Assembly (NCBI GenBank): GCA_037043235.1
Contig: JAWRVZ010000056.1
Coordinates: 186,001-250,000 of the forward strand
Direction of reading: 5' to 3'
DNA length: 64,000 nucleotides
DNA from: Rhodeus uyekii
Lineage: Eukaryota > Chordata > Actinopteri > Cypriniformes > Acheilognathidae
This document shows, in pieces, positions 24,514-36,492 of this stretch. Position numbers and translations under genes: made by a program. The notes beneath the pieces were generated by a model, which was not told the DNA's origin, did not search any database, and worked only from the letters and a program-made list of their open reading frames with translations. Position 1 is the first letter of the stretch. The number at the start of each line of letters is the position of its first letter.

Positions 24514-25620
24514 TCAAAAAGTAAAGGAAATATTTGAATTGTCAAATCAAGTTAGAGGCAAAGTTTCTGTTCTCACTCCATTAATATCAAATGTGACCTT
24601 GATTGCTTAATTATGTTCCTTCAGCCTCATTTATAAAATATTGCGTAGAAACCGTTCAACATTTGATCTAAGATCTCAGTGATTCAGAGAAAATAAGCAT
24701 TTAAAAATAAATCAGTACAGAAACGTCTAGCCTAGGTAATATTCTCTCAATTGATTATCATCAGGTTCTAAGAACTAACAACCAGGGTGTTTCCTTGAGA
24801 ACTAAAGGTTCCCCTGGGTCCATTTTCTTTTTGCACGGCCAGTAGGAACTCTGAACTGACGTAAGCTGCACTTGTTGTGACTTTTATTTTGACAGTTTGA
24901 CCAATGAGCGTATACTTCGTAATTGGTAGTTCCTATTTTGCTGGGTTAGACCCTACTCTGAAGTAGGAGCTGATTTAGTTCCCCCAAAAGGCATTCCTAG
25001 AATTAGGTGTTCCCCATATTACTACTAATACTACTACTTCCCCAAGCAATACTAATGATAATTATAATAATTATAATTATTGCTCGTCACAAAGGAAAGT
25101 GTCTATGCCTACTTAGAACCTGATTGTGGCGCTTAGCACTTTTCAAAGTCAAACACTAAATCTGAACATTGGCGTGGATTGTAGCATTTATAAAGGACAC
25201 GCCTGATCTTATTATGAATGATTCATCAGCGCATTAAATTCTTAAAAATAAAGTCCTTTATCTCGTGTTGACTTTTAAACCCTGCCATCTTTTTTTAATA
25301 GATACCAGCTGGTTCTGAGCATGACTGAAAATGAATGCAATAAAAACATAAATAGAGTCTACTGATGAGCTATTACAAGTTGTGTTGGATTAAAATTATG
25401 TGCATTCAGATTGTGAGTTTGTGTCACATCAACATAATGTATCAGATCAATGCATTTCTACAGTATATGTGTCAGAAACAATACATAATAGTCATACATT
25501 TTTTAGTTTGTGTTCCATTGAAGTCAATGATAATGACGATCATTTACATCTTTGGGTAAATGTTTTAAATTTAGCTTTGCAAACATCTGTCCATGACAGT
25601 ATATCATATATTTGGATCCA
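24514..25620. other. AT-rich non-coding sequence (possible intron of the 24.4 kb candidate)
   Basis: No second exon, repeat end or RNA gene was recognised. A short ATT/AAT-rich patch lies at 25040-25082. Confidence 0.4.
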
Positions 25621-25780
25621 GCAGTTATAGAAAAATCATAGGTCTGAAAGGTATAAATGACCTGGAAGATTTGTTTGCATTAAGATCTCTAAAAGGGGTC
25701 AGATGACTCAGAAAGTGGCAAAAGCGCACATAAAAAATGTCCTTGCTCTGGCCCCTTCAAGCCCTGGACTAATGGTAAAA
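25621..25780 (+). repeat. Dispersed repeat, copy B
   Basis: This is a direct-orientation relative of 20894-21107. The core at about 25698-25780 shares the 'cacataaaaaatgtccttgc' block, with only scattered substitutions and one short deletion. It lacks about 85 bp present in copy A. No coding capacity. Confidence 0.65.
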
Positions 25781-27569
25781 CTTATGCTGAAATGAAAGAA
25801 ATAATTTAAATTTTACTTATTTATAAGGATTTGGTTGCGATAAATGAGAACAATAATCTTGATATCCCTTTGGTTGTTGTGTGTGTGTTAATAGTGAGAT
25901 TACAATTTATTGAGATGGAGGGAGCTGATGTCTTTCACTTCAAGAGCTACGAACCATCGACTCCTGCTTGAAATTGTCTTGAGATGCATCAGATTAATAT
26001 TCCTGCATGTGACAGTGCATGTGTATCATCTCATTGGTGAGCAGACTATATCAACATGCCATTGCCCTTTATATACAAGGCATGTGCTCGTCTTACGGAA
26101 GGGAAGCGTTTCAGTGCTTCTGGATTACTGTCAATCTTGATTGACATCGGCAATAATCCTGACATAAACTGGATGGTCACTAATTAACACATTAACACTA
26201 AAGGTGAACAATCTGTATGAGGAGTCTTCTGACACACATACTGTACAGCTGAAACCATGAAGGCCATGGTGATTTTTAAAATTTTTATTACGGTAATTCT
26301 TATTAATTTATGATTACGGGTCTGTTATATATTTGGAAACAGCTTATAAAAACCACTGGTGAAGGTACTGAAGAGGCAGATTTGGCATCAACTATTGCTG
26401 ATATTCTGTCAGTGACAGTGCAGAAATAGAAACTAGTTTTTAAATTAAATAATTAAAGCAAAAAAAACGTTTTGATGTACTGGGGATGATTTAAAAAAAC
26501 TCTATATGAATGACATAGATCGCAGATGATGCAGTCAAAAGGTTGTAAACAATTCTATTACATTTAAATAATGAAATTAAATAATAAAATATAATATAAA
26601 ATTAAATTAAAACAAAATGAAATATTTAACAATAAAACAATACAAAGTAATAAAATACAAATAAAACAACAGTATTAGAAATACATTAGGCCAGATTTCT
26701 TCACAGCAGTTTGCTTGCCCAGTATAAAATATTGTATTGACAGGAATGTTTTGAACTGCTGTAGAAAGCCCAACAGGCCATGACTGAAAGGGATTCATCC
26801 TTGCCCTTTAAAGACATACAACATGAATGAATGTCAAACTCTCTTTCAAACCTCACAGTGGATCAAAGGCTCGCTCGCAGAAGATTTCTCCACATCACCT
26901 CAGAGCCAGATATGCACCAGCTAGAGCTGAAGAGGAGCAATGCAAGTCATTAGAGTGGCTACAAAAGCAAATGCTTTCCATCAATGTCACTACAAGTTCC
27001 CCAGATGTAGCTCAAACATTTAGCCAGGCAGCGCTGATTTTCCACTTCTGCTATCGATCACAAGCAACCAATCTTTTTTCTAGTCAGACAATTGAAACTC
27101 AACAGGGGAGAGATGCATTTATTGAGGGTCAAGATTATCTATGAGCTATGATGAAGAGAAACAGGCTATTTTCAGACACTATCTCAGAGTAAAGCAAAAG
27201 ATGATAAATCTACTAAAATACAGAGGTCAGTTCAAGACCATTACTGTCAAGAAAGCGGTTTATTTGTTCTTATACAAACTGAAACCCCAGTTATACCCCT
27301 TTATATAAACTTTCAATTTCATTTTCACAAGTTGAAATTTACATGATAGGGTTTGGGATAGCCACCTCCTAATTGAAAGTACCCAATAAATAATTACAAA
27401 TATAAAACTTTAATTTTTTATATATTATTGTGGATTTCAATAAATAACTTAAGAATATTATTAAACATCTAAGATTGGAATTGAGATCTAAGATCTAATT
27501 GCTTGGCAAATGTGTTTTTTGGACTAGGGGCAGCAGTTTGCACCAATTCTGTAGAATGGCCCATATATA
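25781..27569. other. AT-rich non-coding sequence
   Basis: It contains A/T-rich runs (26560-26670). An open frame at 26827-27144 (105 codons) has ordinary composition but no recognised domain, splice consensus or homologue that I know. It is left uncalled. Confidence 0.45.
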
Positions 27570-28435
27570 TAAATAAATAAGAGGCGCTATGCTGAGAGTG
27601 GAGGAGGCTCTTGCGAGCCACCTCTCTCCTCAATAAGTATCGACGCTAAAAGCCCAGACGCTGCTCACTAAGCCCTTGAAGGTTATTTCCACTCTCGTGG
27701 GCAGGGCTTACTCTACTTCTGTTTAGCAGTGGTTGTCTTTACACAACTGCTCTTTCGTTTCAAGCATTTCAAGCAGTGTTAGGTTTCTGTCCCAGAGGTA
27801 CGTGGTAAGCGGCTATGTCAGCCACGTAAACCTTCAGGGTGGCCTGTCTATTGGCAGGGACTCCCAATTCCTCCATGGTACCATCAGGCTGAGGTCTGCA
27901 GTACAGACCAAGGTTCATACCTGGGACTTGTTTCTGGTCCTACAGGGTCTGGCTGGATTCCCATCTTCTCTGAGGGTCCGTGCCCACTCCACCAGGAGCG
28001 TGGCTGCATTTAAGGCTCTTTTATCAGGTTTCTCCCTGTCTGATGTCTGTGATGCGGCAAGCTGGTCCTCCCAACACACTTTCGTGAGCATTTATTAGCT
28101 TGACCTCAACTCCGTTCCGGGGACACGGGTCATTTCGTAGTGACATCCGAGACACTCGTCGGCCTTTGCCACTGAGGTGGCGTTGGTATATCGTTCCCCC
28201 AGAGCTTTTGACGCAGTGCAAGTTCCCTTGAAAGGGAATGTCTCAGGTTATGTAACCATAGTTCCCTGAAGAGGGAACGAGACGCTGCGTCTTTAGCCTC
28301 AGCTACTCGCGCCTTCCGGGCTTGCTTCAAACAGTCCTCTAAGCTGCCGTCACCGGTTTCTGGTTCATATTTATCACCCTGGTTCTTGACGTCACTCACT
28401 TGTGACTGTCACTCACACTTGGTCGATTGATTGTT
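27570..28435 (+). mobile_element. DIRS-like retroelement relic: tyrosine recombinase end plus terminal repeat
   Basis: A plus-strand frame (27733-28098) ends 'HSTRSVAAFKALLSG', 'SDVCDAASWSSQHTFVSIY'. This is the C-terminal part of a tyrosine recombinase with an HxxR box, a W/H box and a terminal Tyr, typical of DIRS-type retroelements. Immediately downstream, 28207-28295 carries the terminal motif 'gacgcagtgcaagttccctt', 'tctcaggttatgtaacc' and 'gttccctgaagagggaacga', ending 'gctgcgtc'. It is itself nearly palindromic. The upstream recombinase and RT parts are missing or degraded. The motif 'gatgcagcgcgagtttcctt' reappears at about 29615, so inserted DNA may split this copy. Confidence 0.65.
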
Positions 28436-29601
28436 CGGGGGTCTCAAACTCAAATGAGCTGGGGGCCGCAGGAGGCAGAGTTTGGGTGAGGCAGGGCCGC
28501 ATCAGTGTATTCCACAAAAAAAAATATTTTCTCAAACGTCATTATTGACAGCTCTTTAACTTCATTGGGTTGAACTGTCCTGAACATAAACAGGGTATTG
28601 AAGAACATGAATGGTTCTTCTGAATATGACTTGTCTTGCCTACTTCTTGCTGCCAGAGACCTGCAGCGCTTCCTCTCAAACAGCTGAGCCACATTTGGAT
28701 TGAGAGAGGAAACAGTTGAGACTCTCAGTATAGCTTGATGATCATCAGTAAGTAGACCTGTACTTGGACTTACTGAAGTTCAAGGTTGAGGAAAAAGTAA
28801 AAAAAAAAAAAAATTGAGATATCAAGTCATTATTATGAGAAACTTTCTAATTTTTTTGATATACAAAGTCATTATTATGAGAAACTTTCTAATTTTTTTG
28901 ATATACAAAGTCATTATTATGAGAAACTTTCTAATTTTTTTGATATACAAAGTCATTATTATGAGAAACCCTCTAATTATTATGACTGAAATGATCCTTT
29001 TTTTCTCAACTGTGGTGGAAACGGACTTCAATACTTTCCTGCTGACATGAACATCGTAACATTTGTACATGGTAGAAAATAGGTGACTGCTACCGGCTGT
29101 TAATTATCAGCTGGGACTGTGAGACACCTTTATTAATTATATACAAACAATGGGATGCAGCCACGGAGGCGTTATTTACTGGATTTTATTTTCTATATTA
29201 TAACCCCATGGGTTCATCGGGACAACCTAGCCAACACTGATGTCCCGTTGACTATATAACCAGAGCGGGAAATTGAGGCTCCTCAAGCCAGACTCTGAAG
29301 CGGGACGGTGGGCGGGATCTGGCTGACATTGTCAACGGAAGATAGTTGTTGGTCGTTAATTTGCAGATTCGTCATGATAAAAAAATCATTCGCATGGATA
29401 GTGGTGATCATACCGCTATCAACTTTTAAGAAAATCAGCCCATTTCAAATGATGGAAAAACTAAATACATATTATTATTATTATTATTATTAGTATATAT
29501 ATTATTATTAAAGACTATCATTTTTTACAACTCTCCACACCTCCCCTGGCATGCTCTGGCGCCCCCCAGGGGAGGCGCGCCCCACACTTTAAAAACCCCT
29601 G
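28436..29601. mobile_element. hAT-like insertion (possibly composite)
   Basis: The left boundary 'gggggtctcaaactcaaatg' (from 28436) and the right boundary '..ttaaaaacccctg' (to 29601, complement CAGGGGTTTTTAA) both fit hAT-type CAGGGGT ends, and the segment sits between DIRS-type terminal motifs. Similarity of the two ends is limited to about 7 bp and I saw no matching 8-bp duplication, so two different hAT fragments could abut. The inside holds the 42-bp tandem repeat and a (TTA)n tract at 29469-29493. No intact transposase is seen. Confidence 0.4.
28826..28979 (+). repeat. Tandem repeat, 42-bp unit, about 3.6 copies
   Basis: Unit starts at 28826, 28868, 28910 and 28952. Each begins 'gtcattattatgagaaac'. 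The first three are essentially identical, and the fourth is partial with a diverged end. The unit length is a multiple of three, so both strands show artificial open frames with a 14-residue repeat. It is not a CRISPR, since there are no unique spacers. Confidence 0.9.
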
Positions 29602-29719
29602 CCCTAGTCCTTTTGATGCAGCGCGAGTTTCCTTGAAAGGGAATCAATAATAGCATAATGTAGTATTTCCTGAGATTATATATTCAGCAGCATTTACACA
29701 TTTGGAAGATGCTTTGTAG

Positions 29720-29922
<203 letters not shown>

Positions 29923-31548
29923 GCAATCTCTTTACAACAAGTCTGATTCATAATGAGCTGAGAACTGATGAGTAATAACACTTGAAACTAAAGAACTGCT
30001 AATGGACCAAAAGGTAAGTTATGAGATTTAAACATTGTTTGATGCTAATTGATACTGCATTATAGTAAATGACGGATGAATTGAATCACAGCTACATCAA
30101 ACTGAGCAAGAAAACATGAAAGTACAAAAACATAATATGTCATACCATGTTTTGATGTAATAGTGATAACAAAAGAATGAATGAATCGTTAATTTGAGCC
30201 AGTACATTAAAACAAATTGTTCGAAAGAATCAACTGAACATACATTTCTTAAACTTCAGAAGCACACCTCTGGTCATTACAATGAACAAGATCCCACTGG
30301 ACAAATAACATAACTTGCTAAGCAATAGCAGGATTCAGTGACGTAAAACATGAATTGAATTGGCTTTTTTCATTAAGCTTCTATTAGCAAATATCTCTGA
30401 AAGAGCTTTCAAAAGGACAGGAAGAATGCTATTGTTGCCTGTAATTGACTTTATAGAAGGACATCTCATTATGATAGATCTGTCTCTTTATCTCACAGTC
30501 TTTGAGATGCATTTCTTTTGAGTGGCCTGAAAATCATTTATTCTGTGTTTCTCAGAACTTCAAGGACAGGGGAGTGTCTGTGTAGTGAAAACCATCATCA
30601 TGAGATATGACAGGGACCCAAAACCTCCATTCACAGTTAGAGAGCTGCTATGAAAGAGCCTTATTAATAAATAATTGGGTGCAATCACATAGCTTTGAGA
30701 AAACTTTCATATAAAGCTATTTGGAAAGCCCTTTTACATTTAAAAGTTGAGTTTTTGGGATAGTAAGCACTTTGAAACACATTAAAAAAGATCTGCAGGT
30801 GTGCATTATGCAAATGACTCCTTCTCTTAAGCTTTCGAGGCTCTGTGCTGTTTCAGCCAGTGAAATGGCTTTCAAAGGAACCCCAGAGGTCCATTATAGA
30901 GAATATAATAGTCCATTCTTCTTGCTCTAAAACCAACCTAAATGTGACTTTTTGCCATCAAACTGCTTTGTCAATTACTTTAATAGTCTATATGAATAGG
31001 TTTAATTGTATAAATGTTTTGATTCTCAAACATAGTAAAATTAAATAAAATAAAAACTATGTAGTTTTTCCAAGCACCCAATTAAATGAGAATATCACCA
31101 CATGGGTGTTTAGTTGTATCAAAAGTGCACATTGTGGCATTTAACGCATCAGAGAAGACAGTAAACTGTAAACCTTGCCCATCAGTTGAACACCATTTCA
31201 GTAAAACAAAAAGTTTGGCAACTATAAACATGGTCACATGACAATTAAAAAGAAAGTAGTGTATTCGACATCCACTGTGGCTGCTTGTAACTGATAGGCG
31301 AGAGATTCCGCTTGTAGTAGGGGAGGAGCTGAAAAAAAGAGATGTGAAGTCAAACCGTTTATGCAACCTGTAGTGACGCTTTCGCTGTGTTTGCATACTT
31401 TATCACAGCTGAATTGAAATAAATGTGATAGTCAAATACACATTTTCAGAAACATTTCCATTCAATACTTTATGTACTGTTTAATTCTGTGTGTGTTTGT
31501 ACCAGAATAAAGTTCAACATAAGCCTATACTACTTAAATACCAATGTG
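29923..31548. other. AT-rich non-coding sequence
   Basis: No gene recognised. A 104-codon minus-strand frame at 31082-31396 lacks a known domain. The block ends at the left target duplication of the L2 element. Confidence 0.5.
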
Positions 31549-32215
31549 CCAAAGTCAAGTCAAGTCACCTTTATTTATATAGCGCTTTTTACAATGTAGA
31601 TTGTTTCAAAGCAGCTTTACAGGAAAAACAATATAAACAAAGTTTGTTTGGCTGAACAGAAGCCCCAAAAGAGCAGGCGAATCAATACAATTGATGAATT
31701 TTAAGTGTTAAGTTTCCCCAACTGAGCAAGCCATAGGCGACAGCGGCAAGGAACCAAAACTCCGGCAGGTGACGTAACGAATGAAGAATAGAATGGAGAA
31801 AAAACCTTGGGAGAATCCAGGCAGTCGGGGGACCAGTTCTCCTCTGGCCAAAGCCAAACAGTGCATGATTATTATACAACAATTCAAGTCCAATATGAAG
31901 TCCAATTTGGTCCGGTTGGAGATGGGTTCATGATCGTCACAGGGGAGGGTCTAGTAGAGTCACGGTCTCCGCAGACACTTCAGGGTAGTGCTGTGCTCGT
32001 GTCCAGGTCCTTCATCTGATCTGGATACGGCCCGGATCCGGCTGACCACGGTAACCTCGGAATAAACAGAGAACAATATCAGCGTAGATGCCATTCTTCT
32101 TCTGATGTATCGAGTACATCAGGTGTTATGGGAATGTTCTCGGTTCCGGCTTATCTAAATTATGCAGCCTAACAATCATTTTACATGATTTGGATTAAAA
32201 TGTATGTATAATGTG

Positions 32216-35181
32216 TTATGTGTATGCCAGGTTGAAAAGATGTGTTTTTAGTCTAGATTTAAACTGACAGAGTGTGTCTGCTTCCCGAACTGTATTAGGA
32301 AGACTGTTCCAGAGTTTAGGAGTTAAATAGGAAAAGGATCGACCGCCAGCAGTTGACTTTGATATTCTAGGCATTATAAGCTGGTCAGTATTTTGGGATC
32401 GCAATAGACGTGAAGTACTATAATGTGTTAAGAGATCGCTCAAGTACTGGGGAGCTAAACCATTTAATGCTTTGTAAGTAATTAGCAAGATTTTAAAATG
32501 TATTCGGTGATTAATAGGAAGCCAGTGCAGGTTTGACAGAACTGGGCTAATATGCTCATATTTCCTGGTTCTAGTAAGAACTCGAGCTGCTGCATTTTGG
32601 ACCAGCTGGAATTTGTTTATTAAGCGTGCAGGGCAACCACCTAGTAGAGCATTACAATAATCTAGCCTTGAACTCATGAACGCATGAACTAACTTTTCCG
32701 CATTTGTCTTAGAGAGCATATGTCGCAATTTAGATATATTTTTAAGATGGAAGAATGCCGTTTTACAGATGCTAGAAACATGGCTTTCAAATGAAAGATT
32801 GGTATCAAAGAGCACACCCAGGTTTCTAACTGACGACGAAGACTTGACAGAACAGCCATTGAGTGTTAGGCAGTAGTCTAGATTATTACGCGCTGAACTT
32901 TTTGGTCTAATAATTAGAATCTCTGTTTTTTCAGAATTAAGCAGTAGAAAGTTATTAGTCATCCAATTTTTTATATCGGTTATGCATTCTGTTAATTTAG
33001 TGAATTTGTTTGTTTCATCAGGATGAGAAGAAATATAGAGCTGAGTATCATCAGCGTAACAATGAAAGCTAATGCCATGCTTCCTAATAACTTTACCCAG
33101 AGGAAGCATGTACAGGGTGAAAAGCAATGGTCCTAACACTGAACCTTGAGGAACTCCATATTGAACTTGTGACCGATATGACATCTCCTCATTTACTGCT
33201 ACAAACTGATAACGGTCAGATAAGTATGATTTGAACCAGGCTAATGCAACTCCACTAATGCCAACATAATTTTCAAGTCTATTCAGAAGGATTTTGTGGT
33301 CAATTGTATCAAATGCAGCACTAAGGTCCAGTAACACTAACAGAGAGATACAACCACGATCGGATGATAAGAGCAAATCATTAGTAACTCTAATAAGAGC
33401 AGTCTCAGTACTATGATATGGTCTAAATCCTGACTGGAAATCCTCGTAGATGCTGTTTCTTTCTAGAAAGGAACATAGTTGTGAAGATATTGCTTTTTCT
33501 AGAATCTTTGACAAAAAAGGTAGATTCGATATCGGCCTGTAATTAACTAATTCTGTAGGATCAAGTTGTGGTTTTTTAATAAGCGGTTTAATTACGGCCA
33601 GCTTAAAGGTTTTTGGTACGTATCCTAATGACAAAGATGAATTAATAATATTAAGAAGAGGATCTATGATCTCTGGAAGCAACTCTTTCAGTAGCTTAGT
33701 TGGTATTGGGTCTAGCATACATGTTGTTGATTTTGATGATTTAACGAGTTTAGACAATTCTTCCTCCCCAATAGCAATGAAGGAGTGGAATTTTTCTTCG
33801 GGGACACTAAAATTTACTGTATTTTGTGATATTGTAGTAGACAGTTGCATGGTTATAATTTTCTCTCTAATATTATGAATTTTGCAAGTAAAGAAGTCCA
33901 TGAAGTCATTACTGCTGTGCTGTTTTAAAGCATCTGGGGTTGAGGCTTTATTTCTTGTTAATTTAGTCACTGTCTCAAATAAATACCTAGGGTTGTATTT
34001 GTTTTCTTCTAAGAGGGTGGAAAAGTAAGCAGATCTAGCTGATTTTAAGGCTTTTCTGAATGCAATAGAGCTGTCTTTCCATGAAATGCGAAAAACCTCT
34101 AGCTTAGTTTTTTTTTCCAGCTCCGCTCCATTTTTCTGGCTGCTCTCTTGAGGGCCCGGGTGTGCTCGTTGTACCACGGTGTTGGACTATTTTCTTTAAT
34201 CTTCTTTAAGCGCAACGGAGCAACAGTGTCTAAAGTGCTGGAAAAGAGAGAGTTAATAGTTTCTGTTGCAACATCAAGTTCTTCTAGGCTATCTGGGATG
34301 TTAAGTAGATCAAACTGATCAGGAAGATTATTTATAAAGCTATCTTTTGTGTTAGGAGTGATAGTTCTACTATATTTATAACAGGGAGTTAGTTTTTCGA
34401 CTTTGGCTAAAGGTAGTCTACACGCAACTAAGTAATGATCTGAGATGTCATCGCTCTGCTGCAGAATTTGAACAGTATCAACATTGATCCCATGCGACAA
34501 TATTAGATCTAAAGTATGATTATGAGAATGAGTGGGTCCTGATACATGTTGTGTAACTCCAATAGAGTTTAAGATGTCTCTAAATGCCAATCCCAATGCG
34601 TCTTTTTCATTATCTACATGGATATTAAAATCACCGACAATTATGACTTTATCTGCAGACATTACTAGTTCTGAGAGAAAATCAGCAAATTCTTTGATAA
34701 AGTCTGTATGGTGCCCTGGTGCCCTGTATAGAATAGCCAGCACAAAAGTTAAACAGGAATTATTACTTGCACTAGATAATTTTACATTAAGGACCATCGC
34801 TTCAAAAGAATTATATTTCAAATTAGACCTTTGAGCAGTACTGATCGTGTTACTATAAATTACAGCAACACCTCCTCCTTTACCTTTCAGACGAGGCTCA
34901 TGTTTATAACAGTAATCTTGAGGGGTGGACTCATTTAAAGTAATGTAATCGTCTGGTTTTAGCCAGGTTTCTGTCAAACACAGCACATCTAGTTTATGAT
35001 CTGTAATTATATCATTTACAATAAGTGCTTTTGAGGAAAGGGATCGTATATTCAGCAACCCAAGCTTTATCATTTGTTCATTTGTGTTATAACCGTTCTT
35101 AGTTGTTTGTAAATCAATTAAATTTTTACCCTTAAACGGTTTTGAGAGTTTTTTGTATTTGCTAATTCGTGGAACAGACAC
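32216..35181 (-). pseudogene. L2 LINE ORF2: endonuclease plus reverse transcriptase, one frameshift
   Basis: The first part (35181-34099) is an APE-type endonuclease: 'LLNIRSLSSKA', catalytic 'LTETWLKP', 'GGGVAVIYS', 'GDFNIHVD', 'LDLILSHG' and 'SDHYLVAC'. The second (frame open 34177-32216, 653 codons) is the reverse transcriptase: 'NYRPISNLPFLSKILE', 'FQSGFRPYHSTETAL', 'LLDLSAAFDTIDH', 'GVPQGSVLGP' (341-346) and 'FHCYADDTQLY' with intact YADD (374-377), then the conserved C-terminal region ('SSRLDYCNALLGG', 'LHWLPINHRI'). The frames switch at a nine-base A run (minus strand, about 34109-34117), so this copy cannot make full ORF2 without frameshifting. No other disabling change was seen. Confidence 0.88.
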
Positions 35182-35310
35182 AGTCTCTATAGGATATCTA
35201 GGAGAAAGAGTTTCTATGTGTTGTAATTTATCTGACCTCTGTGACGTGAGACAGCTAGCAGACGGTCGGTTTAGCCAGTTTGTCTGCTTCCTGACCTGGA
35301 CCCCAGTTAG

Positions 35311-36180
35311 TCAAGGTTTAGCTCTAAGACTATATGCCAAATTACTAGAGAGAAGAGCGGCACCATCCCAGGTGGGATGAATATCATCTCTTTTTAACAG
35401 GTCAGGTCTGCCCCAAAAACTTTTCCAATTGTCTATGAACCCTATGTTATTCTGCGGGCACCACTTAGACATCCAGCCATTGAGTGAGGATAATCTGCTA
35501 AGCATCTCATCACTCCTGCGCATAGGGAGAGGTCCAGAGCAAATTACAGTGCCTGACATCGTACTTGCGAGTTCGCACACCTCTTTAATATTAGTTTTAG
35601 TGATCTCCGACTGGCGAAGTCGGACATCATTAGCGCCGACGTGAATGACAATCTTAGAATATTTACGATTAGCCTTAGCCAGCACTTTTAAATTTGCTTT
35701 GACGTCAGGCGCTCTGGCTCCCGGCAAACATGTGACTATGGTGGCTGGAGTCTCTATTTTCACATTCCGAGTAATAGAATCGCCAATCACTAGGGCACTT
35801 TCAACAGGTTTCTCAGTGGGTGCGTCACTGAGTGGGGAGAACCTGTTTGATGTTCTAATCGGAATGGAACAGTGGTTTTTTGACCCGCGATTATGCCGTC
35901 TCACAGTCACCCAGTTGCCCTGCTGCACGGGCTCTACAGCCGGAACCGAACAATGTACAGGGTTTGCTAAGCTAGTCGCATCCAAAGCAGTATCTAAAAC
36001 CCTTGCATTCTTACTATCCTCAATTAAAGTTTGGATGCGTGTCTCTAATTCTGAAACCTTCTCTGTCAGCCTAATTATGTCCCTACATTTATCACATGTG
36101 AACCCTTCACAGCTGACAGAGACAGACAAACTATGCATGAAGCAGGCAGTGCATGTAACAATTGCTAAAGAAGATGACAT
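35311..36180 (-). CDS. L2 LINE ORF1: Cys-motif, coiled coil and SGNH esterase-like domain
   Basis: This 289-residue frame is complete from ATG to stop. It has Cys pairs near the N-terminus (C10, C13, C24, C29, C32), suggesting a small zinc-binding fold, a heptad-like helix (about 35-55, 'RLTEKVSELETRIQTLIED'), a basic linker, then an SGNH/GDSL hydrolase domain. Block I is 'VIGDSITRN' with Ser135, block III is 'VGANDV' with Asn184, and block V is D265-D-I-H268. All catalytic blocks are present. An esterase-type ORF1 is known in zebrafish L2 elements, where ORF1 proteins bind nucleic acid and may help retrotransposition. The exact role of the esterase is unsettled. Confidence 0.88.
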   Translation of the reverse strand: MSSSLAIVTCTACFMHSLSVSVSCEGFTCDKCRDIIRLTEKVSELETRIQTLIEDSKNARVLDTALDATSLANPVHCSVPAVEPVQQGNWVTVRRHNRGSKNHCSIPIRTSNRFSPLSDAPTEKPVESALVIGDSITRNVKIETPATIVTCLPGARAPDVKANLKVLAKANRKYSKIVIHVGANDVRLRQSEITKTNIKEVCELASTMSGTVICSGPLPMRRSDEMLSRLSSLNGWMSKWCPQNNIGFIDNWKSFWGRPDLLKRDDIHPTWDGAALLSSNLAYSLRAKP

Positions 36181-36492
36181 GACTCACCGCGTGTGTTGAT
36201 CCAACTTGTTGACCAGTTGTTTGATGAAGTCGGGAAAAAGACGCGAGCGAGAAAAACGCTGTATGCACGGACAGTAAGATAGCACAATGCTAGCGCGTTT
36301 AGCGACTAGATTAAAGCTAACGATTATTATTTATTAAATAATCTAGTATTGTATTTAGCAATATGAACGAACGTCGAGTTTAAAATCTAAAACAAAAACA
36401 AGTTTAAACGACGCAAACAGACGCAATCCACTCGAGCAAACAGGAAACAGGAAACAGCAGCAGCAGTGCAGCAGTCAAAATGGTCCAAAGTC

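Larger units (their letters stand above)
31557..36484 (-). mobile_element. Nearly full-length L2-type LINE (about 4.9 kb)
   Basis: The element reads on the minus strand: 5' UTR (about 36484-36181), ORF1 (36180-35311), ORF2 (35181-32216), then about 650 bp of 3' UTR ending in the tail 'gcgctatataaataaagg' plus 'tgacttgactt' repeats. CCAAAGTC occurs on both sides (31549-31556 and 36485-36492), a candidate 8-bp target duplication. ORF1 is uninterrupted and ORF2 has one frameshift, so insertion looks recent. The esterase-bearing ORF1 and the RT motifs place it with zebrafish-type L2 elements. Confidence 0.9.

Noticed and set aside
26827..27144. A 105-codon + strand frame as a possible gene
   Set aside because: No recognisable domain, no strong splice sites and no link to the 24.4 kb first-exon candidate could be shown.
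28814..29070. Repeat array considered as CRISPR-like, with open frames on both strands
   Set aside because: The 42-bp units abut directly with no variable spacers, and the open frames arise because the unit length is a multiple of three.
35645..36199. A 184-codon + strand frame
   Set aside because: It is antisense to the L2 ORF1 esterase gene, whose catalytic motifs are clear on the minus strand.
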